From Psychrobacter sp. APC 3426 (GTDB lineage: Bacteria > Pseudomonadota > Gammaproteobacteria > Pseudomonadales > Moraxellaceae): a DNA stretch of 64,000 nucleotides. Positions 37,916 through 46,391 of the stretch are shown piece after piece. The position numbers and the translations under genes are program-made. How positions within the stretch are numbered: the first letter of the stretch is position 1; the number at the start of each line of letters is the position of its first letter. The stretch spans positions 39,959 through 103,958 of the forward strand of contig NZ_JASDCF010000008.1 of NCBI RefSeq assembly GCF_030408035.1, given 5' to 3'. Under the pieces are notes generated by a model. The model had not been told where the DNA came from. It was given only the letters and a program-made list of their open reading frames with translations, and searched no databases.

Positions 37916-39115
37916 CTAAACAATCCCATCGGCTTTCAGCTTGGCTATCATTTCGCTGTCATAGCCCAAATCAGCAAGCGTATTATCGGTATGCTCGCTC
38001 AATTGCGGTGGCGGCGTACGATAAGTAACCGGTGAGGCGGATAATTTAATCGGGCTACCAAGCGCTCGAACAGGGCTACCTTGTTTCACAAAATCAACCA
38101 CCATCTCACGTGCCAGCGCTTGCGGCATCGCCAATGCCTCAGCGATATTATGAATCGCCCCACAAGGAATACCCGCTTTATCCAGCACATCTAACCAATA
38201 GCTGCGAGGTTGCTCGGCAAATTGCTTAGCCAATTCATCACAAAGTAGCTCACGATTGGCAACGCGTTGTGGATTGGTCGCAAAACGGTTGTCACTATGC
38301 CAATCAACGCCCAACACACCACAAAGCTTGCCAAACTGACTGTCATTACCACAAGCTAAGATAAAATGCGCGTCACCCTGACCTGCAAACACTTGATAAG
38401 GAACAATATTGGGATGCTGATTGCCGAGTCTAGGTGGCACCTTATCCGATGCCAAATAATTCATACCAACGTTGGCGAGCATCGCAAGCGCACTATCAAG
38501 CAATGCCACATCGACATGCTGCCCAAGTCCGGTATTTTGACGCGCTAATAAGGCCGCTTGAATACCTATGGTCAGCTGCAATCCTGCGAATAAATCGACG
38601 ACTGCCACACCCACCTTATGCGGTTCACCATCGCTTGGACCGGTGATACTCATCAGCCCTGACAAGCCTTGAATAATATAGTCATAACCGGGGCGCTTGG
38701 CGTCTGGACCGGTTTGACCAAAGCCCGTCAATGACGCATAAATAAGGCGCGGGTTGTCTTGTTTTAGACTGTCATAATCTAAGCCGTATTTTTTCAGCCC
38801 GCCAACTTTAAAGTTTTCAACAACGATATCGCTATCGGCAACCAGCTGCTTGATAATGGTTTGTCCGGCAGGCGTGGTGATATCGACGGTGAGGGATTTT
38901 TTATTGCGGTTAATAGTGGCGTAATAAGCGGAGGTGTCATCGCTGAATTTTGGCGGTGCCCAATGACGCGTTTCATCACCAATATGTGGACGCTCAACCT
39001 TGATGACTTCAGCGCCCAAATCGGCAAGCACTTGGGTACAAGAAGGACCGGCCAATACTCTCGACAAGTCGAGCACCTTGATACCGTGCAATGCACCCTT
39101 TGCCATATCAGTCAT
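37916..39115 (-). CDS. Class III CoA transferase, probable succinyl-CoA:glutarate CoA-transferase
   Basis: This CaiB/BaiF-family protein of 399 aa has LDLSRVLAGPSCTQVLADLG at its start and the catalytic Asp in VVDLFAGLQ (D174). Class III transferases move CoA between acids by ping-pong chemistry. Being next to gcdH strongly suggests glutarate activation, as for mammalian SUGCT, but the acceptor is inferred. It is 177 bp after gcdH and 55 bp before the deacetylase gene, so the three probably form one transcript. Confidence 0.86.
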   Translation of the reverse strand: MTDMAKGALHGIKVLDLSRVLAGPSCTQVLADLGAEVIKVERPHIGDETRHWAPPKFSDDTSAYYATINRNKKSLTVDITTPAGQTIIKQLVADSDIVVENFKVGGLKKYGLDYDSLKQDNPRLIYASLTGFGQTGPDAKRPGYDYIIQGLSGLMSITGPSDGEPHKVGVAVVDLFAGLQLTIGIQAALLARQNTGLGQHVDVALLDSALAMLANVGMNYLASDKVPPRLGNQHPNIVPYQVFAGQGDAHFILACGNDSQFGKLCGVLGVDWHSDNRFATNPQRVANRELLCDELAKQFAEQPRSYWLDVLDKAGIPCGAIHNIAEALAMPQALAREMVVDFVKQGSPVRALGSPIKLSASPVTYRTPPPQLSEHTDNTLADLGYDSEMIAKLKADGIV

Positions 39116-39292
39116 AATCTTCCCTTATTATGTAACTTATTCTTTGATAAAAAATTGTTCTTCATGATTTAATGGCTCAGCAGTGAAATCATGAAAAACA
39201 ACTGAAAACGTACGCTACTATTAATGCTGTTGTTAACAAAAAGCCAAGCAGCAACGTACGTTATGCAATACAGTTGTATTAGCTAAAAATAC

Positions 39293-40477
39293 TTAAAAGA
39301 ATGCCTGAATGCCCGTCTGCGCACGGCCTAAGATAAGCGCATGAATATCATGCGTGCCTTCGTAGGTGTTGACCGCTTCTAAGTTCATCACATGGCGAAT
39401 GACATGGAACTCATCAGAGATACCGTTACCGCCGTGCATATCACGAGCAATACGCGCGATATCGAGCGCCTTACCACAGTTATTACGCTTAATCAGTGAA
39501 ATCATCTCAGGCGCAGCATTGTCTTCATCCATCAGACGACCAACACGTAGCGCCGCTTGTAGACCCAAGGTAATTTCTGTCTGCATATTGGCAAGCTTCA
39601 ATTGTACGAGCTGCGTTGCGGCGAGCGGACGACCAAATTGCTTACGGTCTAGCGTGTACTGGCGTGCTGCCTTCCAGCAGAACTCAGCCGCACCCATCGC
39701 GCCCCATGCGATACCGTAACGGGCCTTATTTAAGCAACCAAATGGCCCTTTTAGACCATGGATATCTGGGAAAGCATTGGCTTCAGGGACAAATACCTTG
39801 TCCATAACGATTTCACCGGTAACTGAAGCACGTAGTGAAAACTTACCTTCAATCTTCGGCGCTGATAACCCTTTCATGCCTTTGTCTAAAACAAAGCCGC
39901 GAATCTCACCGGCGTCATCTTTTGCCCAAACGACAAAAACGTCAGCGATAGGGCTGTTGGTAATCCACATTTTATTACCCGTCAGCTCATAACCGCCATC
40001 CACAGCGCGTGCACGCGTTGACATTGATGAAGGATCTGAGCCTGAATCCGGCTCGGTCAGACCAAAACAGCCGACATATTCACCAGTCGCAAGCTTAGGC
40101 AAATAACGCTCTCTTTGCTCTTCAGTGCCATACGCCCAGATAGGATGCATGACCAAGCTTGACTGTACGCTCATCGCTGAGCGGTAGCCAGAATCAACCG
40201 CTTCTACTTCCTTAGCAATCAGACCATAAGCAACACTTGATAAACCGGCACAGCCATAACCTTCAATCGTTACGCCAAGCAAGCCCATCTCACCCATTTG
40301 ACGCATGATGTTACGGTCAAAGTTCTCGTTACGATTGGCTTCGATAATGCCAGGCATCAACTCTTTTTGAAAAAACTGACGGGCGCTGTCCGTGACCATG
40401 CGCTCTTCATCAGTCAGCTGGTCGCGTAATAAAAACGGATCTTCCCAATCGAAACTTGGACGCGTAGATGTTGCCAT
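39293..40477 (-). CDS. gcdH: Glutaryl-CoA dehydrogenase
   Basis: GcdH is an FAD acyl-CoA dehydrogenase that oxidises and decarboxylates glutaryl-CoA to crotonyl-CoA, passing electrons to ETF. The 394-aa protein starts [17 protein letters not shown], typical of GcdH. It has [17 protein letters not shown] and [18 protein letters not shown], and the catalytic Glu in [13 protein letters not shown] (E373). The start at 40477 has an AAGGAG site; a longer frame to 40531 is not conserved. It is divergent from an IclR regulator gene. Confidence 0.95.
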   Translation of the reverse strand: MATSTRPSFDWEDPFLLRDQLTDEERMVTDSARQFFQKELMPGIIEANRNENFDRNIMRQMGEMGLLGVTIEGYGCAGLSSVAYGLIAKEVEAVDSGYRSAMSVQSSLVMHPIWAYGTEEQRERYLPKLATGEYVGCFGLTEPDSGSDPSSMSTRARAVDGGYELTGNKMWITNSPIADVFVVWAKDDAGEIRGFVLDKGMKGLSAPKIEGKFSLRASVTGEIVMDKVFVPEANAFPDIHGLKGPFGCLNKARYGIAWGAMGAAEFCWKAARQYTLDRKQFGRPLAATQLVQLKLANMQTEITLGLQAALRVGRLMDEDNAAPEMISLIKRNNCGKALDIARIARDMHGGNGISDEFHVIRHVMNLEAVNTYEGTHDIHALILGRAQTGIQAFF

Positions 40478-40666
40478 GTGGATCTCCTTGATGTCAGTCT
40501 TCCTGACCGACGAGTAGTGATTAACGAACAATTATTAATAAAAAAATTGACTGCACAGGTTGTTGACTTGCTTATTCCGCTGTGCGAAACTTAGTTTCAT
40601 AATTTAAATCTATTTAAACAAAGTTTTACCGCGCTGTAAACCTTTATCAAAAAAATTGAGCATAAA

Positions 40667-41494
40667 ATGACTAAGAATGTATCGGCAGCTCTGCCACTAC
40701 TCGATCGAATGACCACCATTCTTGAGCAAAGTAAGGACGATAATGACCGGCAGTTTGTCACCGCACTGGGGCGTGGACTGACTTTATTGGCAGCCTTTGA
40801 GCAGCATGAGCAGCTCAGCCATCAGCAATTGTGTCAAATGACCGCCTTGCCAAAAGCAACCATCACCCGTCTTATTCATACTTTAATGGCGCTTGGATTT
40901 TTACGCATGACCGAGCACGGACAGTATCAGCTTGGCAGTAGCGCAGTGAGACTCAGCGCAACGGCGTGGAGTCGTCACGACATGGTGGCGGCAGCTGAGC
41001 CGTTGCTACGACAGTTTGCCAGTAGCAATGAAGTATCGGTGAATTTAGCAACCGAGGTCGAAGGAGAAATGCGCTATCACGCTTGTTGTCGTAGCCCTGC
41101 TCGCCTGTCAGTCAATTTGCAAGTTGGCTCGGCAGTGCCCGTCGCCCGTACTGCTATTGGGCGCGCTTTTTATGCGGCCAGCTCGCCAGCAAGACAGAGT
41201 GTGATTCTTAGTAATTTACAACAGCACTTATCTACAGAAGATTATAAGTACGCGCAGTTGGCTTTATTTGGTGCAGAAGAGCATTATAGATTGCATGGTT
41301 ATACGGTATCAGATGGGGAGTTTTCTACCGATATATTGGCCGTGGCCGTTGGTGTTTTTGACGTTGCCACTGGGCAGTATGCGTATTCACTCAATGCCAG
41401 TGTGCCTAGTGCCAACTGGGAAGCAGATGAATATACGGCGACGATTGTGCCTAAATTGCAGGCACTGGCAGAAAGAATTGGTAGTGGGGCTTAA
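40667..41494 (+). CDS. IclR-family transcriptional regulator
   Basis: This 275-aa regulator has a winged helix (LSHQQLCQMTALPKATITRL, about 57-76) and an IclR ligand domain with VPVARTAIGRAFYAA. It is divergent from gcdH, with 189 bp between start codons, so it probably controls the gcdH-CoA transferase-deacetylase genes in response to glutarate or a related acid. In Pseudomonas the equivalent regulator is LysR-type, so this is an alternative arrangement. Confidence 0.87.
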   Translation: MTKNVSAALPLLDRMTTILEQSKDDNDRQFVTALGRGLTLLAAFEQHEQLSHQQLCQMTALPKATITRLIHTLMALGFLRMTEHGQYQLGSSAVRLSATAWSRHDMVAAAEPLLRQFASSNEVSVNLATEVEGEMRYHACCRSPARLSVNLQVGSAVPVARTAIGRAFYAASSPARQSVILSNLQQHLSTEDYKYAQLALFGAEEHYRLHGYTVSDGEFSTDILAVAVGVFDVATGQYAYSLNASVPSANWEADEYTATIVPKLQALAERIGSGA

Positions 41495-42024
41495 AGAAAG
41501 TATTGAGCGTTTCTATGAAGCTTTGGCAGCGCCTAAAATATGAATACTGTCGTGTCTGTCACGCGCTGCAGGTAGACGCTTTTTTTACTACTCATGCCCT
41601 GCATCTGTTACCACTCACAAGGCACTATTTAGACCTTACCACCAGACACTGACCATCGGTGTCAATCTTAGACCATCGGTACCACCAGACACTGTCAATC
41701 TTATTTTTAATACTTTGCACTCTTTTGCCAGTCTCACTAAATACCATTTACTTACCTTCTGCGCCAAACAATGATCAGAAAGCTGCTTAAGATAATTAAT
41801 CAGAGCCGTTTACGTCTAAATACTGTCATTCTGAGAGCAAATTTAGCACTCTGTTACCCAATTAAACCGTCGCAGTGATATCATATGTGTATGATGTACG
41901 CGATAAATTTAAGCATTTAATCCATACTCAATAACCATGTTTATGACATGGTTATTTTGTTATTAATGGTTTGTTTTTTATTATCGCGTTTTTTATTATT
42001 TACGTATCACTGTTGAGTATCGTT
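41495..42024. other. Intergenic region with short direct repeats
   Basis: No gene is seen in this 530-bp stretch. At 41638-41703 three short units are each duplicated: ACCACCAGACACTG (41638, 41681), GACCATCGGT (41651, 41671) and GTCAATCTTA (41661, 41694). This looks like local slippage or rearrangement. The last 50 bp are very T-rich and could be read as a hydrophobic upstream extension of the next gene from TTG 41971. Confidence 0.5.
41638..41703. repeat. Shuffled short direct repeats
   Basis: Three 10-14-bp words occur twice each within 66 bp, in the order A-B-C-B-A-C, overlapping by one base at some joints. There is no dyad symmetry and no regular spacing, so this is neither a CRISPR nor a simple tandem array. 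Confidence 0.65.
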
Positions 42025-43827
42025 ATGCCCCAATCTCGTACCAATCTGAATCCAGAACCCAAAACCAACTCACCTTATTTAGTCGGTGTGCTACTGCGTT
42101 ATAGTACTTTTGCCGCTGCTGCCTTGCTGTTTTTAGCAGGGCTGTTGCTGATGAACTGGTGGCTGATTATTCTTGGTGGGTTTGGGGTATGTTTGGGGAT
42201 TTATGACGTCATACAGTCAAAGCATGCCATTTTGAGAAACTACCCAGTGGCTGGGCATATTCGCTACGTGCTTGAAGACTTCCGTCCTGAGATTCGTCAG
42301 TACTTGTTAGAAAACGATAAAGAACAAGTGCCGTTTTCACGCCAGCAGCGCGCTCTTGTCTATCAACGTGCTAAAAACGTCAGCGATACCAATGCTTTTG
42401 GTACGTTGGATAATTTATATACGCCTGGTAAAGAATGGTTTTTACAATCCGCCGTCAGCCAGCCTTTAGCAAACCAAGACTTTCGCATCATGGTCGGTGG
42501 CGAGCGTTGTCAGCAGCCACACAATATGTCGGTCTTCAATATCTCAGCGATGAGTTTTGGAAGCTTGTCTGCCAACGCCATCATGGCACTCAATCACGGC
42601 GCAAAAATGGGCGGGTTCACGCATGATACCGGTGAAGGTGCAATTAGCCCGTATCACCGTAAATTCGGTGGTGATTTGATTTGGGAGCTAGGTACCGGTT
42701 ACTTTGGTTGCCGTGATGATTATGGGAACTTCGATCCGCAGTCTTTCGCCGAAAAAGCCGTTGACCCACAAGTTAAAATGATTGAGATTAAGCTGTCTCA
42801 AGGGGCCAAACCTGGTAAAGGTGGCGTGCTCCCAGCCGAAAAAATCACTCAAGAGATTGCTGATACACGTCAAGTACCGACAGGTCAAGATTGCGTCTCG
42901 CCCTCTTCGCACACAGCATTTAGCACCCCACGTGAATTGGTTGCTTTTTGGCAGCAGCTACGTGAGTTATCAGGTGGCAAGCCTGTCGGCTTTAAGCTAT
43001 GTATTGGTCAGCCTTGGCAGTTTATGGCAATTGTCAAAGCCATGATGGAGGCTGACAACTATCCTGACTTTATCGTTATTGATGGTGCAGAGGGCGGCAC
43101 AGGTGCAGCACCGGTTGAGTTTATGGATAACGTCGGCATGCCAATGGTTGAGGGATTTTTGTTGGTACACAACACCTTGGTTGGCGCAGGCATCCGTGAC
43201 AAAATCAAGCTTGGCGTTAGTGGTAAAATCGTCTCGGGCTTTGATATTGCTCGTATGATTGCGCTAGGCGCTGATTGGTGCAACTCAGCGCGTGGCTTTA
43301 TGTTCGCCGTTGGCTGTATTCAGTCACGCTCTTGTCATACCAACACCTGTCCTACTGGTGTCGCGACCCAAGACCCCTATCGTCAAAAAGCCCTTGATGT
43401 GCCTAGCAAAGCTGAGCGTGTGGCAAGCTTTCATAGAAACACACTCAAATCACTGTCTAATATCGTCGGTGCGGTTGGGCTACAACACCCAAGCCAGTTG
43501 CAGCCTTATCACATTGCACGCCGTCTAGATGATGGACAAATCAAGCTATTATCGAAGTTCTTTTACTTTACCGATAGAGGCGCCTTGCTGAATAGCAGCG
43601 CCCGTGCAGACGTCTTTAATCAGATGTGGGTCATGGCAAACCCTGATAGCTTCTTAGCCAATAACGATGCCCTAATTGCTTACAACAAAGATTCGCGTGA
43701 CAAAGGCAGAGAAACCACCACATCGGCAGAACAGAGCCTTGGAAACTTCGCTAGCATCACGGGCGGTGGGCAGTTAATCGGCAACGTCAACAATACTTTT
43801 CGCGACTTTCCACCTACCAATGAGTAG
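42025..43827 (+). CDS. FMN-binding glutamate-synthase-family protein
   Basis: The 600-aa protein has two N-terminal hydrophobic segments (about 18-50) and then a glutamate-synthase FMN domain with NISAMSFGSLSANAIMALN, GTGYFGCRDDYG, QGAKPGKGGVLP, IDGAEGGTGAAP and CNSARGFMFAVGCIQSRSCH, continuing TNTCPTG. The last block carries the Cys residues of the iron-sulphur site. It lacks the amidotransferase domain, so it is not GltB; the reaction is unknown. ATG 42025 is chosen; TTG 41971 would add 18 hydrophobic residues. Confidence 0.85.
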   Translation: MPQSRTNLNPEPKTNSPYLVGVLLRYSTFAAAALLFLAGLLLMNWWLIILGGFGVCLGIYDVIQSKHAILRNYPVAGHIRYVLEDFRPEIRQYLLENDKEQVPFSRQQRALVYQRAKNVSDTNAFGTLDNLYTPGKEWFLQSAVSQPLANQDFRIMVGGERCQQPHNMSVFNISAMSFGSLSANAIMALNHGAKMGGFTHDTGEGAISPYHRKFGGDLIWELGTGYFGCRDDYGNFDPQSFAEKAVDPQVKMIEIKLSQGAKPGKGGVLPAEKITQEIADTRQVPTGQDCVSPSSHTAFSTPRELVAFWQQLRELSGGKPVGFKLCIGQPWQFMAIVKAMMEADNYPDFIVIDGAEGGTGAAPVEFMDNVGMPMVEGFLLVHNTLVGAGIRDKIKLGVSGKIVSGFDIARMIALGADWCNSARGFMFAVGCIQSRSCHTNTCPTGVATQDPYRQKALDVPSKAERVASFHRNTLKSLSNIVGAVGLQHPSQLQPYHIARRLDDGQIKLLSKFFYFTDRGALLNSSARADVFNQMWVMANPDSFLANNDALIAYNKDSRDKGRETTTSAEQSLGNFASITGGGQLIGNVNNTFRDFPPTNE

Positions 43828-43971
43828 ATGACCTATAACTAAATCGCTAATAAGTAGCCATGTTATAAATAAAGAGCTTATAAATAAACAGCTAGCGAGT
43901 GAATGTCTATAGAAAGCTCGCTAGTAATACTGCTAATATATTGCCTTCAGACCATAAAAGACAACTGATTG

Positions 43972-44796
43972 ATGCCAAGTTCTGCGATTGTCCTGCCCTT
44001 TACTATTGCCCTGCTCGCATTAAGCGTCAGTGCTTGTCAGCCATTAACTAGTAATACGAAACATAGTGACACGGAAAACTGGTCATGCCAGTCGCAAGAT
44101 TCGCCATTTACTTATAGCATTTGTAGCGTAAACACTGACGCATTTAATAATGAACGTTATTCACTACAGCTGTTTTGGCAACAGGCTAATACCAGTGGCA
44201 ATAATCCTCAACCTCTACTTACCTTCGATAATTTGTTGACAAGCTTACCAGCAAACCAAACGCTCAACTTTGCTATGAACGCAGGCATGTATAACGGTAG
44301 TTTCGCGCCAATTGGTTATACAGTCATTAAAGGTAAAGAGGTTCGCGCTTTAAATCTCAACGAGGGTGGCGGCAACTTTCATCTATTGCCCAATGGGGTC
44401 ATGTGGTGGGATAAATCTGGCAACGTACAAATCACTGAAAGCAACGCTTTGTATGAGCAACTTAAAAATGACGCAGCACAGCCTTGGTATGCCACACAAT
44501 CTGGACCGATGCTGGTTATCAACGATGAGATACATCCACAGTTTAATCCTGATAGCAGCTCAATCAAGTTTCGCAATGGCGTAGGCGTTTGTAGTGATGG
44601 CAGCATACAGTTTGTGAATAGCGATGAGCCTGTGACGTTTTATCAGTTTGCCTCCTTGTTTAAAGATGACTTAAGCTGTCCGAATGCCTTATTTTTAGAT
44701 GGCGGGATTGCATCGGCATTATATGCACCTAGTATCGATAAACATGATAAAAAAGAGATGGGTGTAATGATTGGAATGGTCGAAAATCAAGAGTAA
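43972..44796 (+). CDS. DUF2233 phosphodiester-glycosidase-like lipoprotein
   Basis: The 274-aa product has a lipoprotein signal with lipobox VSAC (Cys22), so it is probably anchored in a membrane facing the periplasm. The catalytic domain shows FAMNAGMYNGSFAPIGY, LNEGGGNFHLLPNGVMWW, TQSGPMLV and FLDGGIASALY, typical of the NAGPA/DUF2233 family, which cleaves sugar phosphodiesters. The substrate is unknown. The start could also be TTG 43969 immediately before the ATG. It is convergent with hmp across a shared terminator. Confidence 0.83.
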   Translation: MPSSAIVLPFTIALLALSVSACQPLTSNTKHSDTENWSCQSQDSPFTYSICSVNTDAFNNERYSLQLFWQQANTSGNNPQPLLTFDNLLTSLPANQTLNFAMNAGMYNGSFAPIGYTVIKGKEVRALNLNEGGGNFHLLPNGVMWWDKSGNVQITESNALYEQLKNDAAQPWYATQSGPMLVINDEIHPQFNPDSSSIKFRNGVGVCSDGSIQFVNSDEPVTFYQFASLFKDDLSCPNALFLDGGIASALYAPSIDKHDKKEMGVMIGMVENQE

Positions 44797-44819
44797 TACA
44801 CTTTGATAGGGTATTAAGT

Positions 44820-44859
44820 AAAAAGCACTTGAGATGATATTGTCATCCAAGTGCTTTTT
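44820..44859. terminator. Bidirectional terminator between DUF2233 gene and hmp
   Basis: AAAAAGCACTTG (44820-44831) pairs with CAAGTGCTTTTT (44848-44859). The stem continues after a 1-nt bulge with GATGA/TCATC to a 5-nt loop. A and T runs on both sides allow termination of both convergent genes. Confidence 0.9.
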
Positions 44860-44878
44860 TATAGATAATAACTAACAA

Positions 44879-46066
44879 CTAGCCGCCTAAACTCATTTTT
44901 GGACCAAATGGTTCATAGTGAACGCTATCTACGCCATGCTCTAGTGCCACCAAGGCATCAATCATACTATCCATAAATGGCATCGAGCCACAGACATAAA
45001 TATCAGCAGGCTTCGGCAACTGCGCAAGCCATTCTGCATCCAATATCTGCCCAGATTCGAAGTAAAAAATATGCTTCTCTACATTTTCAGCCTTTTCTAA
45101 CAGCTCGTTTACTTCAGTATTAAAGGCATGATGTGATTGGTTTTGACAAGCATATACCCAAACAATAGGTCTCTGCGGGTTGCTCAGCACTTGCGCCTCG
45201 AGCATAGATAGTACTGGTGTCACACCGACACCTGCGCTAACCAACACTAATGGAATCTCATTCTGTGATATTAATGCCTCGTTTAGCGCAAAGTCACCAG
45301 CGGGTGCCGACAACAACACCGTATCACCGACTTCCAAATCATCGTGTAAATGGTTAGAGACCAAGCCATGATGTTCGTTACGATTATCACGTCTTACCGC
45401 AAACTGAATGCCGTTGTCTGTGCTCGCTGAATACAAAGAGTAGTGGCGCAAGGCAATATGATCGCTGTCTTTTGGATCAGTTTTCACCGTAATATATTGA
45501 CCTGCGGTTAGATTTAATTTGCCCAAATCAATATTTTGATTGTTTTCATTGACAGGTACTACCGTAAAAGCTGCAATATCTGTGGCTACAGCTATTTTTT
45601 GCGTGACTTTGAAAGGTTCAAAGCCTTCCCACATCGCCGCTTCATACATGCCATGTTCAATCTGGATAAACACTGAAGCAATCTCATCATAAGCTTCAGT
45701 CCACGCATTGATAATATCGTCAGTCGCCGCCTCGCCTAATACTTCTTTTATCGCACCGATTAAATGCTTACCAACAATCGGATAATGCTCAGGCTGAATC
45801 TGTAAAGCGCGATGCTTATGACTGATTTGCGTCACCTGTGGCAATAACGTTGCCAGTTTATCCAAGTGTTTGGCTGCTGCCAATACTGTCATTGCCAGCG
45901 CCGTCTGTTGACGGCCAAGCTTTTGGTTGGTTTCGTTAAAGATATCCAACAGCTCAGGATGCTCATCGAACATATTTTTATAAAACACAGTAGTAATAGT
46001 CGTCCCATGTTCTTCAAGTACGGGCACAGTTGCTTTTACAATTTCTAAGGTTTTTGGTGAAGCCAT
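44879..46066 (-). CDS. hmp: Flavohaemoprotein, nitric oxide dioxygenase
   Basis: Hmp oxidises NO to nitrate with O2 and NAD(P)H. The 395-aa protein has an N-terminal globin domain (1-140; haem-pocket region ISHKHRALQIQPEHYPIVGKH), an FAD domain with LRHYSLYSAS, and an NAD domain with SAGVGVTPVLSML and VYVCGS-type DIYVCGSMPFM. Length equals E. coli Hmp (396). It is monocistronic. A palindrome 160 bp upstream resembles an NsrR site, fitting NO-induced expression. Confidence 0.95.
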   Translation of the reverse strand: MASPKTLEIVKATVPVLEEHGTTITTVFYKNMFDEHPELLDIFNETNQKLGRQQTALAMTVLAAAKHLDKLATLLPQVTQISHKHRALQIQPEHYPIVGKHLIGAIKEVLGEAATDDIINAWTEAYDEIASVFIQIEHGMYEAAMWEGFEPFKVTQKIAVATDIAAFTVVPVNENNQNIDLGKLNLTAGQYITVKTDPKDSDHIALRHYSLYSASTDNGIQFAVRRDNRNEHHGLVSNHLHDDLEVGDTVLLSAPAGDFALNEALISQNEIPLVLVSAGVGVTPVLSMLEAQVLSNPQRPIVWVYACQNQSHHAFNTEVNELLEKAENVEKHIFYFESGQILDAEWLAQLPKPADIYVCGSMPFMDSMIDALVALEHGVDSVHYEPFGPKMSLGG

Positions 46067-46224
46067 GGTATGTCTCTTAGTGATGTATCACATTGATAAA
46101 TGAAAATTCTTGTATAAAAAGGGGTTATATAAAAAGGCTGATATAAATGGTTGAATACAAAGTTTTGATTGACTGCACAAAGGTTTGTCAGATATCCACG
46201 CAGTAAAAAATCAAAGCACTCCTA

Positions 46225-46249
46225 TAACATTCATATTAAATGAATGTTA
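46225..46249. promoter_or_regulatory. NsrR-like operator upstream of hmp
   Basis: TAACATTCAT (46225-46234) and ATGAATGTTA (46240-46249) are a perfect 10-bp inverted repeat with a 5-nt centre. Read as two 11-mers about one central base (46226-46236 and 46238-46248), it agrees with the NsrR 11-1-11 layout, matching about 8 of 11 positions of AAGATGCATTT. Its place upstream of hmp supports NO-responsive repression. Confidence 0.65.
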
Positions 46250-46302
46250 ACATATTTGGCTTTCCAGACCAATACTGTATCGCTAAGAAATTTTCTTTAG
46301 CC

Positions 46303-46339
46303 GAAAAAAAAGCAGCCATTATGCTAATAATGGCTGCTT
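46303..46339 (-). terminator. Terminator of MoxR-VWA operon
   Basis: AAGCAGCCATTAT (46310-46322) and ATAATGGCTGCTT (46327-46339) form a perfect 13-bp stem with a 4-nt loop. The A run from 46304 gives Ts on the minus strand. It ends transcription from the VWA-domain gene. Confidence 0.92.
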
Positions 46340-46391
46340 ACAAAGGCATGTTATTATTTTAAAATGATCATAAAAATGCGATAAGTTACGC

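Noticed and set aside
41638..41703. Possible CRISPR array
   Set aside because: Repeats are only 10-14 bp, of three kinds, unevenly spaced and without spacers of uniform length. No cas gene is present.
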